NCBI RefSeq assembly: GCF_001905845.1 | Contig: NZ_LIVZ01000011.1 | Span: 1-64,000, forward strand | Origin: Streptomyces sp. TSRI0107 | GTDB lineage: Bacteria; Actinomycetota; Actinomycetes; Streptomycetales; Streptomycetaceae | Length of the DNA stretch: 64,000 bases | Direction: 5' to 3' | Position numbers and translations under genes: made by a program | Notes under the pieces: model-generated | The model's database searches: none | What the model was told of the DNA's origin: nothing | What the model saw: only the letters and a program-made list of their open reading frames with translations | In this document: positions 43,833 to 52,583 of the stretch, one piece after another | How positions within the stretch are numbered: position 1 is the stretch's first letter | Layout: each line of letters opens with the position of its first letter

Positions 43833-45413
43833 GTGTTCAACCGGAACCGATGCCTGCGGCAAGTGGCGGCGATCGCTTCCATATCCCTGGTGGCCGGCTG
43901 TGGCCTGTTCTCGGACGGCGACGAGGCCGAGAGCGGCCCGATCGTCGTCGGGACCACCAGTGCGCCCAGCACCCTGGACCCTGCCGCGTCCTGGGACGGC
44001 TCCTGGGAGCTGTTCCGGAACATCTACCAGACGCTGCTCAGCTACCCGAGCGGCTCGACCACGCCCCAGCCGGACGCGGCCGAGAGCTGCGAGTTCACCG
44101 ACACCACCAACCGCACCTACCGGTGCGAGCTGCGCAAGGGGCTGAAGTTCTCCGACGGGAGCCCGCTCGACGCGCGCGCCGTCAAGCACTCGATCGACCG
44201 GATCCTGGCCATCAAGGCGCCCTCCGGGCCCGCGGGGCTGCTGGGCAGCCTGAGCCGGGTGCAGGCGCGCGGTGACCGCGAGGTCGTCTTCCACCTCAAG
44301 ACGGCCGACGCCACCTTCCCGTTCGTGCTCGCCACGCCGGCGATGTCCATCGTCGATCCCGAGAGCTACCCCGCCGACGCCCTGCGCGAGGGCGGCGAGG
44401 TCACCGGGTCCGGGCCGTACGCCCTCAAGTCGTACAAGGAGAACGACCGGGCCGAACTGGTCCGCAACGACCACTACGAGGGCTTCGCGGAGCGCCGCAA
44501 CGACGCGGTGACCATCCGGTACTTCCAGGACTCCAAGGCCATGGTGAAGGCCCTCGAGGACCAGCAGATCGACCTCACCTACCGCGGCCTCGCCGCCGAC
44601 GACATCGTCGACCTGCAGACCAGGGACCCCGACCAGACCCTGCAGCTGGTCGAGGGCGCCGGCATCGACATCAGCTACCTGGTGTTCAACCCCGACGACC
44701 CGTGGGCCGGGAAGCCCGCCGTGCGCAAGGCCGTCGCCCAGATCGTGGACCGGCCGACCATCGCCCACAAGATCTACAAGGACACCGTGGACCCGCTGTA
44801 CTCCATGGTCCCGAACGGCATCAACGGCCACACCACCGGCTTCTTCGACGACTACGGCGACCCCGACGCCGACAAGGCCAAGGCGATCCTCACCGAGGCG
44901 GGGATCACCGACCCGGTCCCGCTGACCTTCTGGTACACCACGGACCGCTACGGCTCGGAGACCGCCGTGCTCTTCCAGGAGCTGAAGCGGCAGCTGGAGG
45001 CGTCCGGCCTGTTCGAGATCACCCTGAAGAGCCGGCCCTGGAAGACGTACGTCGAGGGCTACCAGAAGGGCGAGTACCCGGTGTTCGGGCGCGGCTGGTT
45101 CCCCGACTTCCCTGACGCCGACAACTTCATCGCGCCGTTCGTCGGCAAGGAGAACGCCCTCGGCACGCCCTACCCGGCGCCGGAGATCACCGGTGACCTG
45201 CTGCCCCGCTCCCGCCGGGAGAGCGACCGGGCGCAGGTGGAGCGGGAGTTCGAGGAGGCCCAGCAGATCCTCGTCGACGACGTGCGGCTGCTGCCGCTGT
45301 GGCAGGGCAAGCAGTTCGTCGCGGCGAGCGAGGAGATCTCCGGCGGGGAGCGGGCCCTCGACCCGTCGACGATCATGATGATGTGGGAGCTGGACCGGAA
45401 GACCAGCTGGTGA
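43833..45413 (+). CDS. Peptide/nickel-type ABC transporter substrate-binding lipoprotein (family 5)
   Basis: The 526-residue protein has a lipoprotein signal ending LVAGC and a full SBP_bac_5 domain (TTSAPSTLDPAASWDGSWE at the start of the mature part, then LRKGLKFSDGSPLDARAVKH). It should capture oligopeptides or similar solutes outside the membrane. No permease or ATPase genes are adjacent, so it is an orphan component. GTG at 43833 has GAGGAG (43820-43825) at 7 bases; a GTG at 43827 is too close. Confidence 0.88.
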   Translation: MFNRNRCLRQVAAIASISLVAGCGLFSDGDEAESGPIVVGTTSAPSTLDPAASWDGSWELFRNIYQTLLSYPSGSTTPQPDAAESCEFTDTTNRTYRCELRKGLKFSDGSPLDARAVKHSIDRILAIKAPSGPAGLLGSLSRVQARGDREVVFHLKTADATFPFVLATPAMSIVDPESYPADALREGGEVTGSGPYALKSYKENDRAELVRNDHYEGFAERRNDAVTIRYFQDSKAMVKALEDQQIDLTYRGLAADDIVDLQTRDPDQTLQLVEGAGIDISYLVFNPDDPWAGKPAVRKAVAQIVDRPTIAHKIYKDTVDPLYSMVPNGINGHTTGFFDDYGDPDADKAKAILTEAGITDPVPLTFWYTTDRYGSETAVLFQELKRQLEASGLFEITLKSRPWKTYVEGYQKGEYPVFGRGWFPDFPDADNFIAPFVGKENALGTPYPAPEITGDLLPRSRRESDRAQVEREFEEAQQILVDDVRLLPLWQGKQFVAASEEISGGERALDPSTIMMMWELDRKTSW

Positions 45414-45505
45414 GGCCGGTCCCACGCGGCCCGCGCGGTGCGTTGTCAGTGGTCGCCTGTAGGTTCTGAGTCCTGGAAGCGACCGCACACCGTAAGGAAG
45501 TTGAC

Positions 45506-46189
45506 GTGACCGACATCGCCATGCTGCCCGAGTCCTGGCGCGGGGTCCTGGGCGACGAACTGCAGAAGCCCTATTTCAAGGAGCTGACGGAGTTCGTGGA
45601 GGAGGAGCGGGCGAAGGGTCCCGTCTACCCGCCGCGCGAGGAGGTCTTCGCCGCGCTCGACGCCACGCCGTACGACCAGGTGAAGGTGCTCGTCCTCGGC
45701 CAGGACCCGTACCACGGCGAGGGCCAGGGCCACGGTCTGTGCTTCTCGGTCCGCCCCGGGGTGAAGACCCCGCCGTCGCTGCGCAACATCTACAAGGAGA
45801 TGCAGGAGGAGCTGGGCCTGCCGGTGCCGGACAACGGCTATCTGATGCCGTGGGCCCAGCAGGGCGTGCTGCTGCTCAACGCGGTGCTGACCGTCCGCGC
45901 GGGCGAGGCGAACTCGCACAAGGGCAAGGGCTGGGAGAAGTTCACCGACGCGGTGATCCGCGCGGTGGCCGACCGGCCCGACCCGGCGGTCTTCGTCCTG
46001 TGGGGCAACTACGCGCAGAAGAAGCTCCCCCTGATCGACGAGACCCGGCACGTCGTGGTCAAGGGCGCCCACCCGTCCCCGCTCTCCGCCAAGAAGTTCT
46101 TCGGCTCCCGCCCCTTCACCCAGATCAACGAGGCGATCGCCCGGCAGGGCCACACGGCGATCGACTGGCGCATCCCGAACCTGGGCTGA
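45506..46189 (+). CDS. ung: Uracil-DNA glycosylase, family 1
   Basis: The 227-residue repair enzyme excises uracil from DNA. Both catalytic motifs are intact: GQDPYHGEGQAHG-like GQDPYHGEGQGHG (water-activating Asp) and HPSPLSAKKFFG (His and the minor-groove intercalation loop). Length fits the family. GTG at 45506 has AAGGAAG upstream. It is monocistronic, and a GC-rich palindrome follows it. Confidence 0.96.
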   Translation: MTDIAMLPESWRGVLGDELQKPYFKELTEFVEEERAKGPVYPPREEVFAALDATPYDQVKVLVLGQDPYHGEGQGHGLCFSVRPGVKTPPSLRNIYKEMQEELGLPVPDNGYLMPWAQQGVLLLNAVLTVRAGEANSHKGKGWEKFTDAVIRAVADRPDPAVFVLWGNYAQKKLPLIDETRHVVVKGAHPSPLSAKKFFGSRPFTQINEAIARQGHTAIDWRIPNLG

Positions 46190-46197
46190 CCCCGGCC

Positions 46198-46215
46198 CGG
46201 CCGGATCCGGCCGGC
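46198..46215 (+). terminator. Palindrome after ung
   Basis: CCGGCCGGATCCGGCCGG is an 18-bp perfect palindrome 9 bases after the ung stop, suited to a short hairpin terminator. Confidence 0.55.
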
Positions 46216-46339
46216 GCCGCCGGTCCGGCCGCGTCGGATCCCGTTCCTGTCGTACGGAGCTGCCTCGTCCGGTTTGTCCGCGGGGGCGGTTAGCGTCGGG
46301 AGGGACGGGATCGACGCTGAGCGGGCGGAGGGCGTGGTG

Positions 46340-46897
46340 GTGGAACGGCAGGAGCAGGCGGTTCCGGACGCGGTGATGGGGCGGATCGGGCAGGTCGTGA
46401 TGCTGCATCACGCGGGCGACCGCGAGGAGGCCCGGCGGCGGCTGCTGCAGCTGTGGGCGGAGATCGGGGAGCACGGGGATCCGCTGCACCGCTGCACGCT
46501 GGCCCACTACCTGGCCGACACACAGGACGACCCGTCGGACGAACTGGCCTGGGACCTGCGGGCCCTCACCGCCGCGGAGGAGGTGAGCGACGACCGTCTC
46601 GCCGCCCGCGAGGGCACCCTGGCGGTGCGCGCCCTCTACCCCTCCCTGCACCTCAACCTGGCCGCCGACTACGTCAAGCTCGGCCGTCGCGAGGCGGCCC
46701 GGATCCATCTGCGCCGGGCCCGCGGCGCGGCCGGTGTCCTCGCCGACGACAGCTACGGCGACGGGGTGCGCGCGGCGATCGGCCGGCTGGAGTCGGCACT
46801 GGGGGACGGGGAGTTCGACGGGGGCTCCCGGGGCGGCGGTACGTGGGGGCCGCCGCAGCAGCGGCCCGGCGGCCCCGAGACGCCGCCGACAACCTGA
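46340..46897 (+). CDS. Tetratricopeptide-like helical protein
   Basis: The 185-residue protein is mostly helical with TPR-like units (VVMLHHAGDREEARRRLLQL and LNLAADYVKLGRREAARIHL) and a Gly/Pro-rich tail. TPR folds mediate protein contacts; the partner is unknown. GTG at 46340 is 7 bases after GGAGGG (46327-46332); earlier in-frame GTGs (46334, 46337) sit too close to it. A TTAGCG element upstream may be a -10, but no -35 was found. Confidence 0.75.
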   Translation: MERQEQAVPDAVMGRIGQVVMLHHAGDREEARRRLLQLWAEIGEHGDPLHRCTLAHYLADTQDDPSDELAWDLRALTAAEEVSDDRLAAREGTLAVRALYPSLHLNLAADYVKLGRREAARIHLRRARGAAGVLADDSYGDGVRAAIGRLESALGDGEFDGGSRGGGTWGPPQQRPGGPETPPTT

Positions 46898-46911
46898 CCC
46901 CGAGCGCGTTC

Positions 46912-47421
46912 TCAGTGGCCGTACGTCCCGCGGCAGATGGTCGCCTCGGGGCTGTCGGCGCGCCAGCCGCCGTATGTCCTGCCGAGGGCGCAGACGTCCT
47001 GCGGGCCCTTGGGGACGTCCTTCGTGATGTCCTTGCGCACGGGTGCCGGGATGTCGGGGGCGTTCGTCCGGGGCGGGTGCGCGGGGCGGGACTGCGGACG
47101 CCGGGCAGGCGGCTGCTCGGGTGGGGGAGCGGTGCGCGGCTTCGGCGGCTGGGCGGCGGGCGCGGGGGTTCGCGGGTGCGGGCGGCGCGGCTCGGCTGCG
47201 GGGTGCTCCGGCCGGCGGGGCGGGCCGACGAGTTCCAGGGCCTCACGGGCCGGAGCCTGCACGATCTGTGGTTCGGCCCGCCGGTCGGGGCGCGGGGCCA
47301 CGGGCCCGGACGGCGCCGCCGGCGGCCCGGGCGCGGGCGGGCGCTGGACCGTCACACAGCCGGAGAGAGCCGTGACGGCCACGGTGACCAGGAGCGTTGC
47401 GGTGGTCGTCGTTCGGTGCAC
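46912..47421 (-). CDS. Proline-rich lipoprotein
   Basis: The 169-residue protein starts with a signal peptide ending in a lipobox (LLVTVAVTALSGC). A long Pro/Ala/Arg-rich region follows. A short conserved C-terminal module has two cysteines (DVCALGRTYGGW, then ATICRGTYG). It is probably anchored on the outer membrane face and may contact the cell wall. GTG at 47421 gives a normal-length signal; a GTG at 47457 is possible. It is convergent with the TPR-like gene, 14 bp apart. Confidence 0.72.
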   Translation of the reverse strand: MHRTTTTATLLVTVAVTALSGCVTVQRPPAPGPPAAPSGPVAPRPDRRAEPQIVQAPAREALELVGPPRRPEHPAAEPRRPHPRTPAPAAQPPKPRTAPPPEQPPARRPQSRPAHPPRTNAPDIPAPVRKDITKDVPKGPQDVCALGRTYGGWRADSPEATICRGTYGH

Positions 47422-47534
47422 CCGCGCAACAATGCTGCGTCGGGCCCGCCCGGGCACGGCGGACCGGCGGACGTTACGCCGTACGGGTGATCTCCGTCCC
47501 CGCAGGGAGGGCGCCCGGCTCGCGCGGGTGACGT

Positions 47535-48143
47535 TCAGCCGCGCGCGTCCGCGCCGCCCAGCATTCCGTTCAGCAGTTCCCGCAGCCCTGCCCGTACCTC
47601 CTCCAGGCTCGGCGGCCGGGTGCTGAAGGAGCCGGCGACGCAGCTGAGCATCAGGCCGTCCGCCCAGGCGACGAGGGACAGGACGTGGCGGTCCGGGGCC
47701 GGGGAGCCGAGGGCGGTGACGAGGTCGGAGAGCCGTTCGCGGAAACGGGCGCCCGTCGCGTCGAAGTACGTCCGCAGTTCGGGGCGCCGGGTCGCCTCCA
47801 AGGCCAGTTCGTAGCGGGCGAGGGTGAGTTCGCGGTGGTGGGTCAGGGCGCGGTGGGTCGCCAGGGCCAGCCCGTCCGCCAGTGCGTCGAGTCCGCCGCG
47901 CGGGTCCGGCATCTCGTCCAGCGCGAGCACCCGCGCCTCCCGGTCCGCGAGCCGCCGTACCGCCAGTTCGAGCAGCGCCTGCCGGGTGCGCGCCAGATTG
48001 GACGAGGAGCCCTGGGGGAGGCCTGCGGCCTCGTCGACCGCGCGGTGGGTCAGCCCGCGCATCCCGCGCTCGGCGAGCAGGGCGAGGGCGGTGTCGGCGA
48101 CGAGATCGGCGCGGGAGGCGCCGCCGGCGGTGCGTACGGACAT
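47535..48143 (-). CDS. TetR family transcriptional regulator
   Basis: The 202-residue regulator has a TetR helix-turn-helix (ADTALALLAERGMRGLTHRA, then AAGLPQGSSSNLARTRQAL) and a helical ligand-binding C-terminal domain. ATG at 48143 is used. It is divergent from an FAD monooxygenase gene, and two palindromic operators lie between them, so it most likely represses both itself and the monooxygenase until an aromatic or drug-like ligand binds. Confidence 0.88.
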   Translation of the reverse strand: MSVRTAGGASRADLVADTALALLAERGMRGLTHRAVDEAAGLPQGSSSNLARTRQALLELAVRRLADREARVLALDEMPDPRGGLDALADGLALATHRALTHHRELTLARYELALEATRRPELRTYFDATGARFRERLSDLVTALGSPAPDRHVLSLVAWADGLMLSCVAGSFSTRPPSLEEVRAGLRELLNGMLGGADARG

Positions 48144-48186
48144 GGGGATCAACCTACCGGCCCGCTTCTTCCCGCTTCCTCGCCTC

Positions 48187-48235
48187 ACTACACCTGTAGT
48201 ACAGTCGGGACCGGTCGGGGACTACAGCTGTAGTC
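48187..48235. promoter_or_regulatory. Two TetR operators in the divergent region
   Basis: ACTACACCTGTAGT (48187-48200) has one imperfect central pair. GACTACAGCTGTAGTC (48220-48235) is a perfect 16-bp palindrome. The dyad centres are 34 bp apart, and each site lies nearer one of the two divergent genes. Confidence 0.8.
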
Positions 48236-48259
48236 AACGGGTCGGGGCGAGGAGGAGCC

Positions 48260-49441
48260 ATGACAGCGTCCAGGCGGGCCGTCGTGATCGGTGGCGGCAT
48301 CGGAGGACTGACCGCGGCCGCCGCCCTGCACCAGCGCGGGTGGCGGGTCACCGTGCTGGAACGGGCCCGCTCGCTGGAGCCCGTCGGCGCGGCCATCTCG
48401 CTCGCCCCCAACGCCCTGCGCGCCCTGGACGTCATCGGCCTCGGCGACACCGTCCGCGACCTCGCCGCCTGGCAGGGCGACGGCGGCCTGCGCACCCCGA
48501 GCGGGCGCTGGCTGTCCCGCTCCAGCGCGGCCGCGGCCCAGGAGCGCTTCGGCGGACCCCTGGTCCTGCTGCACCGCGCCACCCTGATCGGCCACCTGGC
48601 CGCGCTGCTCCCCGACGGCACCGTCCGCACGGCCGCCGAGGCCACCCTCGCCGACCCCGGCGACGACGGCCGGCCGGCCGTCGTGCGCACCGCCGCCGGC
48701 GAGCTGGAGGCCGACCTGGTCGTGGGCGCCGACGGCATCCACTCCGAGGTGCGCCGCGCGCTGTTCCCCGACCACCCGGGGCCCGTCTACTCCGGCTTCA
48801 CCACCTGGCGGGTGGTGATCCCGGTGCCCGGCGTGGAGTTCGCCTCGCACGAGACCTGGGGCCGGGGCCGCATCTGGGGCACGCATCCGCTCAAGGACGG
48901 CCGGGTCTACGCCTACGCCGCCGCCATGACCCCCGCCGGCGGGCGCGGCGGTGACGAGAAGGCGGAACTGCTGCGTCGCTTCGGCGACTGGCACGACCCG
49001 GTCCCCGCGGTGCTCGCCGCCGCCCGCCCCGAGGACGTCCTGCGCCACGACGTGTTCCACCTCGCCCAGCCGCTGCCCGCCTACCACCACGGCCGGGCCG
49101 CGCTGCTCGGCGACGCCGCGCACGCCATGCCGCCCACGCTCGGCCAGGGCGGCAACCAGGCCGTCGAGGACGCCGTCGTCCTCGCCCACCACTGCGGCGA
49201 CCTCGCCGCCTACACCGCCGCCCGCCTGCCGCGCACCACCGCCGTTGCCCGCCAGGCCGTCAGGGTCGCCCGGCTCAACATGACCGGCAACCGGGCCCTG
49301 ATGGCCGTACGGAACACGCTCATCGCCGGCCTGTCCAAAGCCGGACCCGCGCTCGTCCTGCGCGGCTTCGACGGCATCGCCGACTGGCGGCCCCCGCAGC
49401 CCCCGTATGCTTCCGTCGAGGCGGACACGGGGACGCGGTGA
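48260..49441 (+). CDS. FAD-dependent monooxygenase
   Basis: The 393-residue flavoprotein belongs to the aromatic hydroxylase (PHBH-like) group. It has GGGIGGLTAA for ADP binding, DLVVGADGIHSEVR (the DG motif) and LLGDAAHAMPPTLGQGGNQA (the GD motif contacting FAD ribose). It should hydroxylate an aromatic or polyketide-like substrate with NAD(P)H and oxygen. ATG at 48260 follows GAGGAG. Expression is probably controlled by the divergent TetR. A GTGA at the stop suggests coupling with the Gfo/Idh/MocA gene. Confidence 0.9.
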   Translation: MTASRRAVVIGGGIGGLTAAAALHQRGWRVTVLERARSLEPVGAAISLAPNALRALDVIGLGDTVRDLAAWQGDGGLRTPSGRWLSRSSAAAAQERFGGPLVLLHRATLIGHLAALLPDGTVRTAAEATLADPGDDGRPAVVRTAAGELEADLVVGADGIHSEVRRALFPDHPGPVYSGFTTWRVVIPVPGVEFASHETWGRGRIWGTHPLKDGRVYAYAAAMTPAGGRGGDEKAELLRRFGDWHDPVPAVLAAARPEDVLRHDVFHLAQPLPAYHHGRAALLGDAAHAMPPTLGQGGNQAVEDAVVLAHHCGDLAAYTAARLPRTTAVARQAVRVARLNMTGNRALMAVRNTLIAGLSKAGPALVLRGFDGIADWRPPQPPYASVEADTGTR

Positions 49442-49452
49442 GGGGAGAACAC

Positions 49453-50367
49453 GTGAAGGTCGGCTGCATCGGACTCGGCGACATCGCGCAGAAGGCCTAT
49501 CTGCCGGTGCTCGGGGTGCTGCCCGGCGTCGAGCTGCACCTGCAGACCCGTACGCCCGCGACGCTCACCCGGGTCGCCGACACCCTGCACCTGCCCGCCG
49601 GGCAGCGCCACACCGACCTCGACGCCCTGCTCGCGCAGGGCCTCGACGCCGCCTTCGTGCACGCGCCCACCGCCGTCCACCCGGAGATCGTCACCCGGCT
49701 GCTGGAGGCGGGCGTACCGACGTACGTCGACAAGCCCCTCGCGTACGAACTCGCCGACTCCGAGCGGCTGGTGACGCTCGCCGAGGAACGCGGCACGAGC
49801 CTGGCCGTCGGCTTCAACCGGCGGCACGCGCCCGCCTACGCGCAGTGCCTGGAGCATCCGCGCGAGCTGATCCTGATGCAGAAGAACCGGATCGGGCTGC
49901 CCGAAGAGCCCAGGTCGATGATCCTCGACGACTTCGTCCACGTCGTGGACACCCTGCGCTTCCTGGTGCCGGGACCGGTCGACGACGTCACGGTGCGCGG
50001 CCGGCTCCGCGACGGGCTGCTGCACCACGTGGTGCTCCAGCTCGCCGGGGACGGCTTCACCGCGCTCGGCGTGATGAACCGGCTCAGCGGCTCGGGCGAG
50101 GAGATCCTGGAGATCTCCGGGCAGGACACCAAGCGGCAGGTGATCAACCTCGCCGAGGTGATCGACCACAAGGGCCAGCCGACCGTCCGGCGGCGCGGCG
50201 ACTGGGTGCCGGTCGCCCGGCAGCGCGGCATCGAGCAGGCCGTCCTCGGCTTCCTCGACGCCGTCCGCGCGGGCAAGGTGCTCAGCGCCCGGGACGCGCT
50301 GGCGACTCACGAGCTGTGCGAGCGGGTGGTACACGCGGTGCTGGAGTACTCCGGCCCGGCCGCCTGA
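49453..50367 (+). CDS. Gfo/Idh/MocA family oxidoreductase
   Basis: The 304-residue NAD(P)-dependent oxidoreductase has the Rossmann motif VGCIGLGDIAQKAYLP, the conserved YVDKPLA with catalytic Lys and a C-terminal substrate domain (DDFVHVVDTLRFL). The substrate is probably a sugar or cyclitol. GTG at 49453 follows GGGGAG, 11 bases after the monooxygenase stop; a GTG at 49438 overlaps that stop. Its last 86 bp overlap the 3' end of lnt on the opposite strand. Confidence 0.85.
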   Translation: MKVGCIGLGDIAQKAYLPVLGVLPGVELHLQTRTPATLTRVADTLHLPAGQRHTDLDALLAQGLDAAFVHAPTAVHPEIVTRLLEAGVPTYVDKPLAYELADSERLVTLAEERGTSLAVGFNRRHAPAYAQCLEHPRELILMQKNRIGLPEEPRSMILDDFVHVVDTLRFLVPGPVDDVTVRGRLRDGLLHHVVLQLAGDGFTALGVMNRLSGSGEEILEISGQDTKRQVINLAEVIDHKGQPTVRRRGDWVPVARQRGIEQAVLGFLDAVRAGKVLSARDALATHELCERVVHAVLEYSGPAA

Positions 50368-51853
50368 CCACCCGCGCCCCCTCGGCGGCCGCGAACCCGG
50401 CGAGCACCAGCAGCGCCGCGTACACCGGCCAGTCGCCGAAGCGGACGTACGGCGTCGTCCCGGCGGCCAGCGGCACCTCGTACACCTCGGCGGCGCTCTC
50501 GTCCGTACCGAGCCAGGAGCCGATCCGCTGCCCCTCGGGGCCGTAGACCGCCGAGATCCCGGTCAGCGTCGCGTGCACCATCGGGCGGCCGGTCTCCGCG
50601 GCGCGCAGCGCGCCCAGCGACGCGTGCTGCGCCGGCGCCCAGCTCTGCTGGAACGTCGAGGTCGCCGACTGGGCGATCAGCAGATCGGCACCCGCCTCGG
50701 CGAGCCTGCGGCTCATGTCGGGGAACGCCGACTCGAAACAGACCATCGGCCCGGCCCGCAGCCCGCCCCCGACGTCCATCACCACCTGCTGGGTGCCACG
50801 CCGCCGGTCCTCGCCCGCCGCCTCGCCGACCGAGGTGGCCCAGCCGAGCAGCGACCGTGCCGGAACGTACTCGCCGAACGGGACCAGCCGCATCTTGTCG
50901 TACCGGTCGCCGGTCGGACCGTCGGGCCCGACCAGCACCGAACTCTTGTAGATGCCCGGCCGGTCCGAGCGCCGGGCGTCCACGTTGACCAGGACGGGCG
51001 TGTCCGTCACGCGGGCCAGCTCCGCGACCCGCCGCGCCACGTCGGGCCGGGCCGGCAGATCGAAACCGACGCTGCTCTCGCCCCACACGATCAGATCGAC
51101 GTCCTGCCCGGCCAGTTGCCGGGTCAGCCGCTCCTCCCGGTCGAACCGCTGGCCGGGGCCCGCTATCACCCCCGGCTGGACCACCGCCACCCGTGCCTGT
51201 CCGTGCACCTCCGGGCGCGGCGACCACGACCAGGCCGCCGAGGTGGCGGCCGCCGTCGCCAGCAGCCCGGCCAGCGCGGGCACCCGCGCCGCTCGTACCG
51301 CGACCAGCACGGCGACGGCCACGTTCACCGCCACCACCAGGAAGCTCAGCAGCCACACTCCGCCGACCGATGCCAGCCGGAGCGCCGGCTCCACCTGCCA
51401 CTGGCTCGCGCCCAGCATGCCCCAGGGCCCGCCGAGCCCCTGCCAGGAGCGCACCAGCTCCACCGCCAGCCAGGCCGACGGCAGCACCAGCAGCGCCGCC
51501 GCGACCCGGCCCGGTGCGGCGCCGCCGGCCAGGAACCGGCGCACCAGCCAGCCCCAGGGCGCCCAGAGCGCGCCGAGCAGGCCCGCGATGACGAACGTGA
51601 ACACATGCAGGTTCGGCAGCAGCCAGTGGTGCACGGCCAGCACGAACCCGAACCCCCCGCACCAGCCGTCGTACACCGCCCGCCGTCCGGTCGGCGCCGT
51701 GCGGGCCAGCAGGATCCACGGCACCAGGGCGACGTAGGCGAAGAACCACAGGGACGGGCCGGGGAAGGCGAACATCGGCAGGGCGCCCGCGGCGACGCCG
51801 AGCAGCGACCGCCGCCACGGGGAGTCGAGCCACTGCCCGAGCGTCTTCGTCAC
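50282..51853 (-). CDS. lnt: Apolipoprotein N-acyltransferase
   Basis: The 523-residue membrane enzyme adds the third acyl chain to the N-terminal cysteine of lipoproteins. It has five to six N-terminal membrane helices and a nitrilase-like domain with the catalytic triad: Glu in IVWGESSVGFD, Lys in YDKMRLVPFGEYVP and Cys in PMVCFESAFPD. GTG at 51853 follows AGGAGGAGG. A C-terminal membrane segment precedes a basic tail that is encoded opposite the Gfo/Idh/MocA gene. Substrates would include the lipoproteins in this window. Confidence 0.93.
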   Translation of the reverse strand: MTKTLGQWLDSPWRRSLLGVAAGALPMFAFPGPSLWFFAYVALVPWILLARTAPTGRRAVYDGWCGGFGFVLAVHHWLLPNLHVFTFVIAGLLGALWAPWGWLVRRFLAGGAAPGRVAAALLVLPSAWLAVELVRSWQGLGGPWGMLGASQWQVEPALRLASVGGVWLLSFLVVAVNVAVAVLVAVRAARVPALAGLLATAAATSAAWSWSPRPEVHGQARVAVVQPGVIAGPGQRFDREERLTRQLAGQDVDLIVWGESSVGFDLPARPDVARRVAELARVTDTPVLVNVDARRSDRPGIYKSSVLVGPDGPTGDRYDKMRLVPFGEYVPARSLLGWATSVGEAAGEDRRRGTQQVVMDVGGGLRAGPMVCFESAFPDMSRRLAEAGADLLIAQSATSTFQQSWAPAQHASLGALRAAETGRPMVHATLTGISAVYGPEGQRIGSWLGTDESAAEVYEVPLAAGTTPYVRFGDWPVYAALLVLAGFAAAEGARVVRRPGRSTPAPRVPPARTARESPARPGR

Positions 51854-51931
51854 GGCGCCTCCTCCTGCCCCTCGATCACCCGTGCGTCCAGTGTGCGCGC
51901 TGCGGACGATCTCGGTACAGGGGGCCTCGGC

Positions 51932-52417
51932 TCAGCCGGTCACCGCCGCCCCGGTCCCGGCGGGCGCACGGCGCCACTTCTCGTGCACGACGACCTCGCG
52001 CAGCCGCCAGCCCTCGTCCGTCCGCAGCAGCCCGAACGCGTACCGGCCGCCGCACACCAGGTCGGGCGGGGCCGAGGCACCGTCGGAGCCGGCGAAGCCC
52101 ATCGGATTGACGTAGTCGGCCTGGACCCGTGCCGTGTCCCCGGTGTCCCGCTCCAGAACCCCGAACCGCACCCGGCGGTTGACGATCAGATGCTGCCGCA
52201 TCGGGAACACGCCCAGATTCTCGGCGAGCCATACGGCGACCGTCCGCGCCTCGCCCTCGATCCCGCCGGCCGAGCGGTAGTCCGCCCGCCCGTCCGGGGT
52301 GAACAGTTCTCGGTACGCCTCCCAGTCGCCGTCGTCGACGGCCACGGCGTAGTCGGTGATCAGACCGTCCACGGCCAGCCGGTCCAACACGGTCGCGAGC
52401 TCCACGCGCTGCGTCAT
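51932..52417 (-). CDS. SnoaL/NTF2-like domain protein
   Basis: The 161-residue protein has the nuclear-transport-factor-2/SnoaL fold (ITDYAVAVDDGDWEAYRELF, then RQHLIVNRRVRFG) seen in polyketide cyclases, steroid isomerases and ring-hydroxylating dioxygenase small subunits. The first helix and conserved Asp/Trp positions fit a bile-acid dehydratase-like or SnoaL_4 group. No partner is nearby, so activity is unassigned. ATG at 52417 has a weak ribosome site. Confidence 0.8.
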   Translation of the reverse strand: MTQRVELATVLDRLAVDGLITDYAVAVDDGDWEAYRELFTPDGRADYRSAGGIEGEARTVAVWLAENLGVFPMRQHLIVNRRVRFGVLERDTGDTARVQADYVNPMGFAGSDGASAPPDLVCGGRYAFGLLRTDEGWRLREVVVHEKWRRAPAGTGAAVTG

Positions 52418-52583
52418 CGGCTCAGTGTTGGGCACCGGACCGGTCCCGCCAAGGGGGCGTGCGGGCCGGGATGCGCGGTGGCTCCGAGTGGGTGGCACGG
52501 GCGGAGGGCGATCGCCGTGAACGCTCGCCCCGATCAGCCGGAACCGCGATTCCGCGTCCGTGCCCGCCACCCGGAGACCACGC

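Noticed and set aside
45443..45465. TTGTCA and TAGGTT upstream of ung as a promoter
   Set aside because: The spacing is 11 bp, too short for a normal promoter.
42747..45488. 913-codon minus-strand frame
   Set aside because: It is opposite the second SDR and the binding-lipoprotein genes, both clearly real. It has no family similarity.
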